Made by a program: the position numbers and the translations under genes
Notes under the pieces: model-generated
Told to the model about the DNA's origin: nothing
Seen by the model: the letters and a program-made list of their open reading frames with translations, nothing else
Databases searched by the model: none
In this document: positions 1 through 6,280 of the stretch, piece by piece
How positions within the stretch are numbered: position 1 is the stretch's first letter
Layout: every line of letters begins with the position of its first letter
Assembly (NCBI GenBank): GCA_036258795.1
Contig: DATACZ010000166.1
Location: 1 to 6,894 of the forward strand
DNA: 6,894 bases
Direction: 5' to 3'
Source: DATACZ01 sp036258795
GTDB taxonomy: Bacteria; Actinomycetota; CADDZG01; JAHWKV01

Positions 1-86
1 GTGGGCCAAATTCTTGGCTCTGGAGCTGAGGCCCGCGCTTTCGGCGGAGTTGTTTCCCTCGGCTTTGCCCGACCTGGTACTTCCAT
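1..86 (-). CDS. Possible 5' end of a leftward gene cut by the window edge (weak)
   Basis: A leftward ATG at 84-86 opens a frame that stays open to the window edge (28 codons). It is preceded at 8-nt spacing by a purine-rich AAGGGGG (about 95-101), a plausible ribosome binding site, and an A/T-richer patch lies about 60 nt upstream. The predicted start (MEVPGRAKPR, followed by further Pro, Ala, Arg and Thr) is low in complexity and matches no family I know. A disordered N-terminus would look like this, but so would noncoding high-GC DNA. The + strand frame open from base 1 to 162 is a competing reading. Only sequence to the left of the window can decide. Confidence 0.18.
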   Translation of the reverse strand, partial: MEVPGRAKPRETTPPKARASAPEPRIWP

Positions 87-290
87 TTTCAAGCCCCCTT
101 CCCGAGTCGACCGAAGACCTAGGCTGGTTTGGACTGCCAACTATCTAGTACCCAAATCTTAACTTTACGCTCGGGCGGAGCGCGTTGCGAATGCGAGTAT
201 GGCCACTAAGGCGATCCTTGGCTCTTGCTTACCCGGCTTCAATGCCTCCACCCCATTTGAAAGGTTGGCGGCTAGCCGGACGGTGTATGC

Positions 291-356
291 GGCTTCAGCT
301 CAGTCCGATTAACGGGATCGCCATCTCGGTGATCGCTGCCGGGTTCTGCTGAAGCC
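291..356. repeat. 9-bp perfect inverted repeat downstream of the methyltransferase gene
   Basis: GGCTTCAGC at 291-299 is the exact reverse complement of GCTGAAGCC at 348-356. The 48-nt interior can itself fold weakly: CCG/CGG at 305-307/313-315, and GATCGCC/GGTGATC at 316-322/328-334 with one G-T pair. It starts 29 nt past the stop codon of the leftward operon, so a transcript-end structure is possible, but no U-run follows. A repeat of this size and span could arise by chance in a window this long. Confidence 0.3.
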
Positions 357-385
357 CCAGCGCGAAAGAGCGTCGAAGGTCCAGG

Positions 386-1477
386 TCAATGAGAACTATG
401 AAAAGGTCGCTGCCCAGCGACTGCTTGTACGGGAACACCAGGGATCGAGGGCAAAACTTGCACATTGTCGTAGCCTGCCTCCACCACCATCTTCGCCGCC
501 TGCTCCGGCAAAACGGCCTCGCTTCCCCATAGCAGGCAAAAAAGCCTAAAAAGAGCAGGCGTCAGTTCGGGGCCGGGAACCGCCAGGGTTTGAAGAAAAA
601 GCCACCCTCCCGGACGAAGAGCCGTCATTACTCTCTTCAGCCCTAAGGCGAGTACTTCGGTCGAAAGGAAAGGGGCCGGAATGTGGACGAGGTCGAAGTA
701 TGAGTCGTCGACCAGCTCCTCCACTCGCTGAGCCCGCAGCTCGATCCTGCCCTCGAGCCTGGCTTCAGCGATCTTTCTCTGGGCCAGGGTAAGCGCTGAC
801 TCGAAGGGGTCGATCCCTACCACGCGAAGGTTTGGAAATTGGCGGCACATCTCAATTGCCAGCGCTCCCACACCGGTACCAACGTCGAGGAAGTTCCCGG
901 AAGGAGCCGTCAAGCGTTCGACAAGTCCGTCGAGGAGAGGAAAGGAGCTCTGCACCCAAGCCCCGACCAACTGTGCGGAACGGGTCCCCTGGGCCTCGAG
1001 GATTTCGGGATCCGAGCTGTACCAGCCGTCGAGCGACAACACTTTCTTCTTGGAGCGCTCGACGAGCTCGGAGCTTTGCAGGCGGTCTGAATGCAAGCTG
1101 GCCAAGAGAAACTCCTTTGCCCGCCCACTCGCCCACGAGGCCAGTCCCGGCTCGCAGACGAACTCGTCGCCAGCACGGCGCACCAGACGGAGTCCTACGA
1201 GAACGTCGAGAAGGCCTTCAACGAGGGGTGCCGGGACGCCGGTGCGCTGGCTGATCTCGGGCAGAGCCTGGGGTGCAGCTAGGTGGTCTAGTATCCCTGC
1301 CTCCAGGGCGCTGCTGAGTGCCGACAGCGCCAAGGTAGAAGCCTCGAGCTCCCAGATGAAGCGCCGCACCTGGCCAGCATTCTCTGGGTCGAACTGCCCT
1401 AGCTCACTATCCACCAGCCTCTGCCTTTCTTCGGGGGCCTGCCACGGCCGCCTACTTTGGATCTCCACTCTGCTCAT
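386..1477 (-). CDS. Class I SAM-dependent methyltransferase with N-terminal winged-helix/dimerisation-like domain
   Basis: The predicted 363-aa cytosolic enzyme should transfer a methyl group from S-adenosylmethionine to an unknown acceptor. Residues about 40-110 form a helical, winged-helix-like region (ending GLRLVRRAGDEFVCEP) resembling the dimerisation domain of small-molecule O-methyltransferases. The Rossmann domain runs about 190-355. It has the glycine-rich SAM loop FLDVGTGVG (196-204), the strand-2 acidic residue in VVGIDPF (Asp223), the motif IV position FDLVHIPAPF (261-270) and the post-motif LRPGGWLFLQ (287-296). No acceptor-specific signature is visible, so O-, N- or C-methylation cannot be told apart. 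The ATG at 1477 is chosen because GAGGAG lies 9 nt upstream. A longer in-frame start at 1624 would overlap the upstream small gene by 94 nt and adds a non-homologous-looking extension. It is the last gene of a leftward three-gene operon, 53 nt after the 93-aa gene. Confidence 0.88.
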   Translation of the reverse strand: MSRVEIQSRRPWQAPEERQRLVDSELGQFDPENAGQVRRFIWELEASTLALSALSSALEAGILDHLAAPQALPEISQRTGVPAPLVEGLLDVLVGLRLVRRAGDEFVCEPGLASWASGRAKEFLLASLHSDRLQSSELVERSKKKVLSLDGWYSSDPEILEAQGTRSAQLVGAWVQSSFPLLDGLVERLTAPSGNFLDVGTGVGALAIEMCRQFPNLRVVGIDPFESALTLAQRKIAEARLEGRIELRAQRVEELVDDSYFDLVHIPAPFLSTEVLALGLKRVMTALRPGGWLFLQTLAVPGPELTPALFRLFCLLWGSEAVLPEQAAKMVVEAGYDNVQVLPSIPGVPVQAVAGQRPFHSSH

Positions 1478-1486
1478 ATTCCCTTG

Positions 1487-1492
1487 CTCCTC
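1487..1492 (-). promoter_or_regulatory. Ribosome binding site deciding the methyltransferase start
   Basis: On the leftward strand GAGGAG lies 9 nt before the ATG at 1475-1477. It favours the 363-aa protein over the 412-aa reading that begins at 1624 inside the neighbouring small gene. Confidence 0.65.
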
Positions 1493-1530
1493 GCTTGTTC
1501 TCACCAACGGCAGCATTACAGTGATGCGGG

Positions 1531-1812
1531 TTAAATCACCTCTTCCGCCATCCTTCTTACAAACTCGGCTCTGGAGAGGCGGTAGCGCTTGCCATTGCGC
1601 CGCGCCCCGAGACGCTTTCCCCACTGCTCGTCGAGGGTCACCCAGGAGCCACTGGATCCGACGTTCCGGGAAACAGTGCGGGTTTGGGGCAGGACGACTA
1701 CATCAGCCAGAAGCTCAGTGAAGTCGATGGCGGCGCTAGCTGGGGCCTGAAACCCATTTGCCGTGTGTCTGGACTCTGCCGGCCTGCGGTCAATCGTGGT
1801 GGTTGCGTTCAT
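1531..1812 (-). CDS. Uncharacterised 93-aa protein in the methyltransferase operon
   Basis: I do not recognise a family. Residues 1-30 (MNATTTIDRR...) are polar and look disordered. A short hydrophobic/acidic stretch FTELLADVVVLP follows (about 31-42), then a Ser/Gly-rich turn GSSGSW (about 52-57). The C-terminus is strongly basic (GKRLGARRNGKRYRLSR) and ends in an amphipathic segment, AEFVRRMAEEVI. There is no signal peptide, membrane segment or cysteine. The ATG at 1812 is preceded by GGGGAGG (1821-1827) at 8-nt spacing, far better than the longer in-frame start at 2073, which lies inside the NTF2-like gene. Gaps are 41 nt to the upstream gene and 53 nt to the methyltransferase, so co-transcription is very likely. 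It could be a small partner or substrate of the neighbouring enzymes, or a nucleic-acid-binding accessory; these roles are guesses. Confidence 0.75.
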   Translation of the reverse strand: MNATTTIDRRPAESRHTANGFQAPASAAIDFTELLADVVVLPQTRTVSRNVGSSGSWVTLDEQWGKRLGARRNGKRYRLSRAEFVRRMAEEVI

Positions 1813-1820
1813 CTCTGACA

Positions 1821-1827
1821 CCTCCCC
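1821..1827 (-). promoter_or_regulatory. Ribosome binding site of the 93-aa gene
   Basis: GGGGAGG on the leftward strand lies 8 nt before the ATG at 1810-1812. A near-ideal Shine-Dalgarno sequence in front of a short reading frame is the main evidence that the 93-aa gene is translated and starts here. Confidence 0.7.
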
Positions 1828-1853
1828 AAAGCTCAAGTAAGTAGGCACTTTGC

Positions 1854-2255
1854 TCAGTCGAAAGGACAGGCGTTGTCGAGCACGAGAAGCCAGCGTCCGT
1901 CCTGCTGCCTGCGGTATGTGGCCACACAATGGCCTTCTAGGTGGACCGGATTGCCTTCCGCATCCTTGCCGTCGAGGGTCCACTTCCTCGTCCCGAGCGC
2001 GAGGTCGCCAGAGTGGTAAAGGCCGGTCCCATTGAGCTCGAATGTCGGTTGCATCGTCAGGATTCCGGCCCACGTCTGCCGGATCTCTTCTACACCGTTG
2101 GCTGGTTTCTCTGGCTCCACCACAAATATCGCCCCGGGCTCGTAGGAGCCGACCAAGGCTTCCAGGTCGCCGGCATTGACGGCGTCCTGAAAGGCCCTCA
2201 ATTCCTTATCTATCGCCTCGCTTGGAACGCTCACTTCTGCGGTCCTGATGCTCAT
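1854..2255 (-). CDS. NTF2-like / SnoaL-YybH-type small protein
   Basis: A 133-aa cytosolic protein with the pattern of the NTF2-like alpha+beta barrel superfamily (SnoaL/DUF4440/YybH-type, ketosteroid-isomerase fold). The N-terminal helix AIDKELRAFQDAVNAGDLEALV leads into SYEPGAIFVVEPEKPANGVEEIRQTW (residues about 38-62), the usual 'small loop plus helix' segment. Beta strands follow with GDLALGTRKWTLDG (83-96), HCVATYRRQQDGRWLLVLDN (109-128) and a short Pro-Phe tail. Length is normal for the family. Members act as isomerases, cyclases, hydrolases or simple ligand-binding proteins, and no catalytic set can be assigned from sequence alone. The ATG at 2255 has GGAGG 8 nt upstream. It is the first gene of the leftward operon, divergent from the large regulator, and is the one most directly exposed to control from the intergenic region. 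Confidence 0.85.
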   Translation of the reverse strand: MSIRTAEVSVPSEAIDKELRAFQDAVNAGDLEALVGSYEPGAIFVVEPEKPANGVEEIRQTWAGILTMQPTFELNGTGLYHSGDLALGTRKWTLDGKDAEGNPVHLEGHCVATYRRQQDGRWLLVLDNACPFD

Positions 2256-2372
2256 GTTCGATCCCTCCCTCTGTTCGGATGCCGACTGATCCTTCGAACC
2301 GAGACGGTAGAAGGCGGATATTGCAATTTCATTGCGGTCGTTCAGGATGTGAGGTGGTGGAGGGCTTTGGCA
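2256..2372. promoter_or_regulatory. Divergent promoter/operator region between the NTF2-like operon and the large regulator
   Basis: These 117 bp separate two start codons facing away from each other and must hold promoters for both directions, plus both Shine-Dalgarno sites (2263-2270 leftward, 2359-2364 rightward). Related words recur: GTTCGATCC at 2256-2264, GTTCGGAT at 2273-2280, its inverted relative GTTCGAAGGAT on the other strand (2299 to 2289), and GTTCAGGAT at 2340-2348. The 2273-2280 and 2289-2299 copies face each other across 8 nt. A possible rightward promoter is TTCGAA (2293-2298), an 18-bp spacer and GATATT (2317-2322), but the match is poor. BTAD/SARP regulators usually bind short direct repeats near the -35 region, so these words are candidates for its operator. 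Confidence 0.5.
2359..2364 (+). promoter_or_regulatory. Ribosome binding site deciding the large regulator's start
   Basis: GGAGGG ends 8 nt before the ATG at 2373. The frame is open upstream to 1941, but those 144 codons run antisense across the whole divergent promoter and most of the NTF2-like gene and show no homology. This site plus the immediate start of the winged-helix domain (MGIDIRVLG) fixes the start. Confidence 0.75.
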
Positions 2373-5300
2373 ATGGGGATCGATATCCGAGTCCTGGGGC
2401 GGTTCTCGGTGAGCCGCGACGGCGAGGAGATCCCTCCCGGCGCGTTCGGCGGGCGTCGAGCTCGAACTCTGGTCCGTATCCTGCTGAGCCGCAGAGGACA
2501 GTTCATCTCCCGCGACTTCCTGGTTGAGGCGCTCTGGCCAAAATCGCCGCCTGCCGATCCCGTCATGAACATCAACGTTCTCGTCCGGCGTGCTCGGAGC
2601 GCCTTGAAGGACCCGGCCCTGATCCTTACCGGGCCGGGCGGTTACTCATTCGCCAAAAGCGACACCTGCGTGGTGGATGCTGAGGCTTTCCTAGACGGAG
2701 TAAAGCGGGGAAGGGATCTTCTTGGTGAGACGCAGCACAGCCGAGCGTGGGATGCGTTTCGGGGAGCCCTCGATCGCTGGGGCGGCGAGCCGTTAGCAGA
2801 GGACGCCTATGAAGATTGGGCGCAGGAGTACAGGGCGTCGCTGCTCGGAGCACGTTTGGAGGCCCTGGAGGGTGGGGCCGTGGCCGCCCTTGCCTCGGGT
2901 GATCCACGACAGGCGGCCTCTCTCGCGGAGCAGGCGGTCCTCCAGGAACCGCTGAGGGAGGCGTCTCATCTGCTGCTAATTGAGGCTCTGGCGGCGTCGG
3001 GTGATACCGCCGCTGCCCTTTCGGCGTTCGACCGGCTGCGCCACCTGCTTGCTGACGAGCTCGGTCTTGATCCATCACATGAAGCCAGCAAGCTTCAGGC
3101 ACGGATTCTTCATGGAGAAGTTTTATTAACTCCGGCGCCGCGTCCTGGGCAGGGCCCCTTCAAGCCGGCGCTTGAGGAACTTCCCTTCGTCGGCCGCGAG
3201 ACCGAACTCAAGGAAGCCCTGGAGTCTGTTTCCAGCTCTTTTCCCCCGCCAATCGTCGTGTCCGGCCCTTCGGGGGCAGGAAAATCGAGATTCCTCGTCG
3301 AGATCGGCCGGCGATGCCCTCGCCCCGTTCTGGCGGCACAGGCTTTCTACGCTCAACGGGAGGAACCCTGGGGGCTTGCGAGAACTCTGCTGAGGGAGTG
3401 TCTGGCTCTCGACGTGGGGGTGGCCCAAGTCCTCTCCAGCCGGCTCGCACAGTCCCTGGTAGACCTCGTGCCCGAGCTCCAGGAGCTGAGATCGATCGGC
3501 GACAGTAGGATCGATCCTGAGAGTCGCCGGGCGCTGGCGCTCGAGGGGGCAGTCCGGCTGCTCGAGGGAGTTTCTCCGATGAGGCCGCTGATCGTCGCCG
3601 ACGATGTGCAGTGGGCGGATGCCACAAGTCTAAATCTGCTCCTACTGGCAGCCGCGCGGGTTCCACGCATCGGTCTCGTCGTCGCCTACCGGCCCGAGGA
3701 GATCCATGAGGACGCTCCTGCTGCCTCTTTCCTTGCAGGCTTACAGCGCCTCGGTTCAGATCTCCAGGCGATCCCGCTGGGCCCCCTGTCCTCGAGCGCG
3801 ATCTCCGAGCTCATCGCCGACGAGGATTTGGTCCGCACCATCTCGGTGGAGATGGAGGCCATGCCGTTTGCTCTCGCCGAGCTACTGCGGGCGCTTGCTC
3901 GGCGAGGTGCTATTGCTCCCGACGCTCGCGGCCGGTGGCAAGCTCAAGCTCCCGACGTGAGCCGGCTTGCGTACCAGCTGGCTCAAGCGGGACAGCGTCG
4001 GACGATCCAGGCCCGGGTGGAGCGCCATGGCATGAAGGAAAGGCAAACGCTGGCTCTTTTGGCGCTGTTGGGACGCGAAGCGCCCGCTCGCCTGATCGCC
4101 ATCGCGCAGGAGGAGGAACAGAGCGCAACCCTCAAGACCCTAGACGCCCTGGCAGAAGTCCAGTTGGTCCGACTTGGCGACAGGGGTTGGGCCAGCCAGC
4201 ACCAGCACATCAGCGACGTCGTCGTTGAGGGTCTCGATCGTTTCGAGCGCGGCCGGCTGCATGAGATGATCGCCCGGGCACTCCAATCGCAGGGCGGCGA
4301 TTTCTCCGAGATTGCGCACCACCTAGTTGGCGCCGGTGATCCTGAAGCCGCGGCCGATGCCTTCGCCGAAGCGGCCAGGCGGAGCCTTGACAGGTTCGCT
4401 AACGACGAGGCTGAGAGGCTTTCGGACGCTGGCCTCCGTCTGGACCCTAGCTCGGGAACGCGATCCCGCCTACTCGAGATCCGTGCAGAGGCCAAAGCTC
4501 GAAAAGGGCATCTCCACTCGGCGCGTGACGATTTGCGGGAGGCCTTAGGCCACAAGCAGACCGGTCCGGACAAATCGCGGATACTGACCCGGATCGCGAT
4601 CCTGACCTCCGGTTACGAGGACTATGTCCTGGCAAGCGAGCTAATCGAGCTTGCTCTAACGGAGGCCGGTCAGGACTTGGGGGCCAGAGCCGAAGCGCTC
4701 ACGGCGGGCGCCAGGGTGGACATGAACCTGAATCGCCTGGACCGCGCCGAGAAGCGTGCCGCCGAGGCGCTGGCCCTGCTCGAGCGAACCGGGGATGCTA
4801 ACGCAATGGCCGACGCCCTTGATACCAAAGTCAACATCGAACTTCACGCCGGCCGCGTCCCGTCGGCTCTCCACATGCTGGATCACTTGGCCCGAATGTT
4901 TCAGGACGCCGGAAGGTTGCTGCGGGTGGGGAATCCCCGATCCAACCGCGGGTACTTGTTGATGTTCATGGGCAAGCTGGACGAAGCCCTTTCCGACATT
5001 GAGGAGGCGCTCGAGCTTGAGCGCACCCTGGGCCATCCGGCGGGTGAGGCCTACTGCCTTTGGCATAGAAGCGAGGTGCTGGCCTACGCCGGAAGGGTGC
5101 AGGAGGCACGGGAAAGCGCTCAGGACGCCCTGGCCATTGCCCGGCGGCTTGGACACCGAGAGTGGACTGCGGCGGCGCTGAAAGGCCTGGGAGTGGCCTG
5201 CCTCGCAGCAGGCGCTCTGGACGAGGCGGAGAGAGCTTATCGGGACTGCCGCGAGGCCGCCAGCGGGATGCCTATCTTCTCCTCCTGGGCCGCATGTGGG

Positions 5301-5552
5301 CTGGCGAGAGTTTTGATTATCCGGGGTGATTACGCAGCGGCGGAAGACTATTTGACCAGGGCTCTCTCCGAGGGAACTGCGGTCGTTCGTTACGAGGTGC
5401 AAATCCTGAGGGCAGAGCTTGCGGTGGCCCGCGGGGACGCGGACGCCGGCATTTTGGTGGCGGATGCGCTGAGGTTGGTTGAATCCATCGGTGGACAACT
5501 CTTCTCGGGACGCTTGAGGCAGCTGGCGGCCGAGGCAAGTCCCAGTCACTAA
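2373..5552 (+). CDS. SARP-like transcriptional regulator: winged helix - BTAD - AAA/STAND ATPase - TPR (1059 aa)
   Basis: A predicted cytosolic DNA-binding activator, comparable in plan and size to the large SARP regulators such as PimR of antibiotic clusters. An OmpR-type winged helix occupies residues about 1-95 (IRVLGRFSV; GRRARTLVRILLSRRGQFISRDFLVEALWP; the MNINVLVRRARSAL recognition region; GPGGYSF). The BTAD helical domain covers about 97-248, ending in the typical LADELGLDPSHEASKLQARI. After a Pro-rich linker comes an ATPase of the AAA_16/STAND type: Walker A GPSGAGKS (298-305), Walker B LIVADDVQWAD (406-416), and a sensor-like VVAYRPEE (436-443). A helical segment follows, then a TPR array from about 648 to 1040, a likely protein-binding or self-inhibitory sensor. 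There is no C-terminal LuxR HTH, so DNA binding must be N-terminal. Adjacent TTA codons (251-252) lie at the BTAD-linker junction. It is divergent from the methyltransferase operon, its most likely target. Confidence 0.92.
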   Translation: MGIDIRVLGRFSVSRDGEEIPPGAFGGRRARTLVRILLSRRGQFISRDFLVEALWPKSPPADPVMNINVLVRRARSALKDPALILTGPGGYSFAKSDTCVVDAEAFLDGVKRGRDLLGETQHSRAWDAFRGALDRWGGEPLAEDAYEDWAQEYRASLLGARLEALEGGAVAALASGDPRQAASLAEQAVLQEPLREASHLLLIEALAASGDTAAALSAFDRLRHLLADELGLDPSHEASKLQARILHGEVLLTPAPRPGQGPFKPALEELPFVGRETELKEALESVSSSFPPPIVVSGPSGAGKSRFLVEIGRRCPRPVLAAQAFYAQREEPWGLARTLLRECLALDVGVAQVLSSRLAQSLVDLVPELQELRSIGDSRIDPESRRALALEGAVRLLEGVSPMRPLIVADDVQWADATSLNLLLLAAARVPRIGLVVAYRPEEIHEDAPAASFLAGLQRLGSDLQAIPLGPLSSSAISELIADEDLVRTISVEMEAMPFALAELLRALARRGAIAPDARGRWQAQAPDVSRLAYQLAQAGQRRTIQARVERHGMKERQTLALLALLGREAPARLIAIAQEEEQSATLKTLDALAEVQLVRLGDRGWASQHQHISDVVVEGLDRFERGRLHEMIARALQSQGGDFSEIAHHLVGAGDPEAAADAFAEAARRSLDRFANDEAERLSDAGLRLDPSSGTRSRLLEIRAEAKARKGHLHSARDDLREALGHKQTGPDKSRILTRIAILTSGYEDYVLASELIELALTEAGQDLGARAEALTAGARVDMNLNRLDRAEKRAAEALALLERTGDANAMADALDTKVNIELHAGRVPSALHMLDHLARMFQDAGRLLRVGNPRSNRGYLLMFMGKLDEALSDIEEALELERTLGHPAGEAYCLWHRSEVLAYAGRVQEARESAQDALAIARRLGHREWTAAALKGLGVACLAAGALDEAERAYRDCREAASGMPIFSSWAACGLARVLIIRGDYAAAEDYLTRALSEGTAVVRYEVQILRAELAVARGDADAGILVADALRLVESIGGQLFSGRLRQLAAEASPSH

Positions 5553-5563
5553 GAAATTTAGTG
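5547..5563. terminator. Hairpin over the regulator's stop codon, possible weak terminator
   Basis: CACTAA (5547-5552), a 5-nt loop and TTAGTG (5558-5563) form a perfect 6-bp dyad whose left arm includes the TAA stop. It sits in the 40-bp gap between two convergent genes. A second dyad, GCCTG/CAGGC, lies at 5581-5585/5594-5598 and enters the end of the TetR gene. Neither is followed by a U-run in either direction, and the first stem is A/T-rich, so termination strength is doubtful. Confidence 0.35.
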
Positions 5564-5592
5564 GGGTGAACCGAGCGGCCGCCTGGGCTGGA

Positions 5593-6258
5593 TCAGGCCC
5601 CGCTGACCGCTCGCTCGAGGCCGTCGAGGATCAGGTCCAGGCCGACCTCGAACTCGTTGCCGTAGTCGTAGCCCGGCTGAAGCACGTGTTCCATAGCCAG
5701 CTCGGTGAGGTGAGGATACTCCCCGGCACCAAACTGCCCGAGGATCTCCTCCGCGACCTGTGCAGTCTCCTCGGCATCATCGAACGGCAGATTCGCCTCC
5801 TGCAAAGCAAACCCGTAGATGTAGCTGTCGAGGACGGAGTACGCGTGCGCAGTCATCTCGATCGAGAAACCGGCTCCCCGAAGGCATCCGAGCACTGCGT
5901 CGTGGTGCCGGAGCGTCGCCGGCCCGGGGGAGGCTCGCGACTCCATTCGTCCGATCGCCCACCGATGGCGCCCCAGGACCTGGCGAGCCGAAATCGCTCG
6001 TTGACGCATGGCCACCTTCCAGTTCTCTCCGGACGGCAGGTCGATCTCGCTGAAGACGACATCAACCATGCCGTCGAGCAGGTCGCCCTTGTTGGCGACG
6101 TGGTTGTACAGCGACATCGCCTCCACTCCGAGTGCTTCGCCCAGCTTTCGCATGCTGACGGAGTCGATGCCGGTCTCGTCGGCCAAGGCCACGGCGGCCT
6201 CGAGCACCCGATCACGGCTCAGCGGTGCTCGGCGTGCTGCATGCTGTGTCGCTGCCAT
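5593..6258 (-). CDS. TetR-family transcriptional repressor with TetR_C-type ligand domain
   Basis: A 221-aa repressor. Residues about 12-60 are the TetR N-terminal helix-turn-helix region: RDRVLEAAVALADETG, IDSVSMRKLGEALGVEAMSLYNHV, then NKGDLLDGMVD. The rest is an all-helical ligand/dimerisation domain of the TetR_C kind (PF02909-like), with GRHRWAIGRMESR (96-108), LRGAGFSIE (126-134) and a SYIYGFALQE segment (145-154). Members bind a small molecule and leave the operator. The start is taken as the ATG at 6258, with AAGGA 6 nt upstream (6265-6269). An in-frame GTG at 6279 would add seven residues. It is divergent from an oxidoreductase, and the space between holds two tandem dyads, so autoregulation and control of the oxidoreductase are likely. 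The ligand is unknown. Confidence 0.9.
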   Translation of the reverse strand: MAATQHAARRAPLSRDRVLEAAVALADETGIDSVSMRKLGEALGVEAMSLYNHVANKGDLLDGMVDVVFSEIDLPSGENWKVAMRQRAISARQVLGRHRWAIGRMESRASPGPATLRHHDAVLGCLRGAGFSIEMTAHAYSVLDSYIYGFALQEANLPFDDAEETAQVAEEILGQFGAGEYPHLTELAMEHVLQPGYDYGNEFEVGLDLILDGLERAVSGA

Positions 6259-6264
6259 GGGCTT

Positions 6265-6269
6265 TCCTT
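6265..6269 (-). promoter_or_regulatory. Ribosome binding site supporting the ATG start of the TetR gene
   Basis: AAGGA on the leftward strand is 6 nt from the ATG at 6256-6258. The alternative GTG at 6277-6279 has no comparable purine-rich site in front of it, and it lies immediately beside the promoter. Confidence 0.55.
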
Positions 6270-6280
6270 GACCCTCCACC

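Larger units (their letters stand above)
1..385. other. Left-edge region without a defensible gene
   Basis: No reading frame here gives a protein I recognise. On the + strand the first frame is open from base 1 to a TAA at 160-162 (53 codons), but its translation does not resemble a gene end. All three leftward frames close by about position 89-145. The stretch about 141-168 is visibly richer in A/T than its surroundings and could hold a promoter. There is a small dyad CGCTC-5 nt-GAGCG at 168-182. A 9-bp inverted repeat lies at 291-299/348-356, just beyond the 3' end of the methyltransferase operon. Neither dyad is followed by a clear U-tract on the leftward strand, so neither is a good intrinsic terminator. 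The region probably holds the operon's 3' trailer and spacer DNA. Confidence 0.6.

Noticed and set aside
291..356. Possible tRNA or structured RNA at the 9-bp inverted repeat (contains GGTTC)
   Set aside because: The 66-nt span does not form a cloverleaf with proper D, anticodon and T arms, and the outer stem is 9 rather than 7 bp.
1478..1624. 49-residue N-terminal extension of the methyltransferase
   Set aside because: It overlaps the 93-aa gene by 94 nt and lacks homology-like features; the ATG at 1477 has GAGGAG upstream.
1050..1721. 223-codon + strand open frame opposite the methyltransferase
   Set aside because: Ser/Arg-rich shadow translation that spans two real genes and the gap between them.
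1813..2073. 87-residue N-terminal extension of the 93-aa protein
   Set aside because: It lies almost wholly within the NTF2-like gene in another frame; the translation is Arg/Pro-rich shadow sequence, and GGGGAGG sits directly before the ATG at 1812.
1941..2372. 144-codon upstream extension of the large regulator (start at 1941)
   Set aside because: It runs antisense through most of the NTF2-like gene and the whole divergent promoter, has no domain character, and the start at 2373 has a good ribosome binding site followed directly by the winged helix.
4656..5549. 297-codon leftward open frame inside the regulator
   Set aside because: Antisense shadow of the TPR array; composition is irregular and there is no ribosome binding site or domain.
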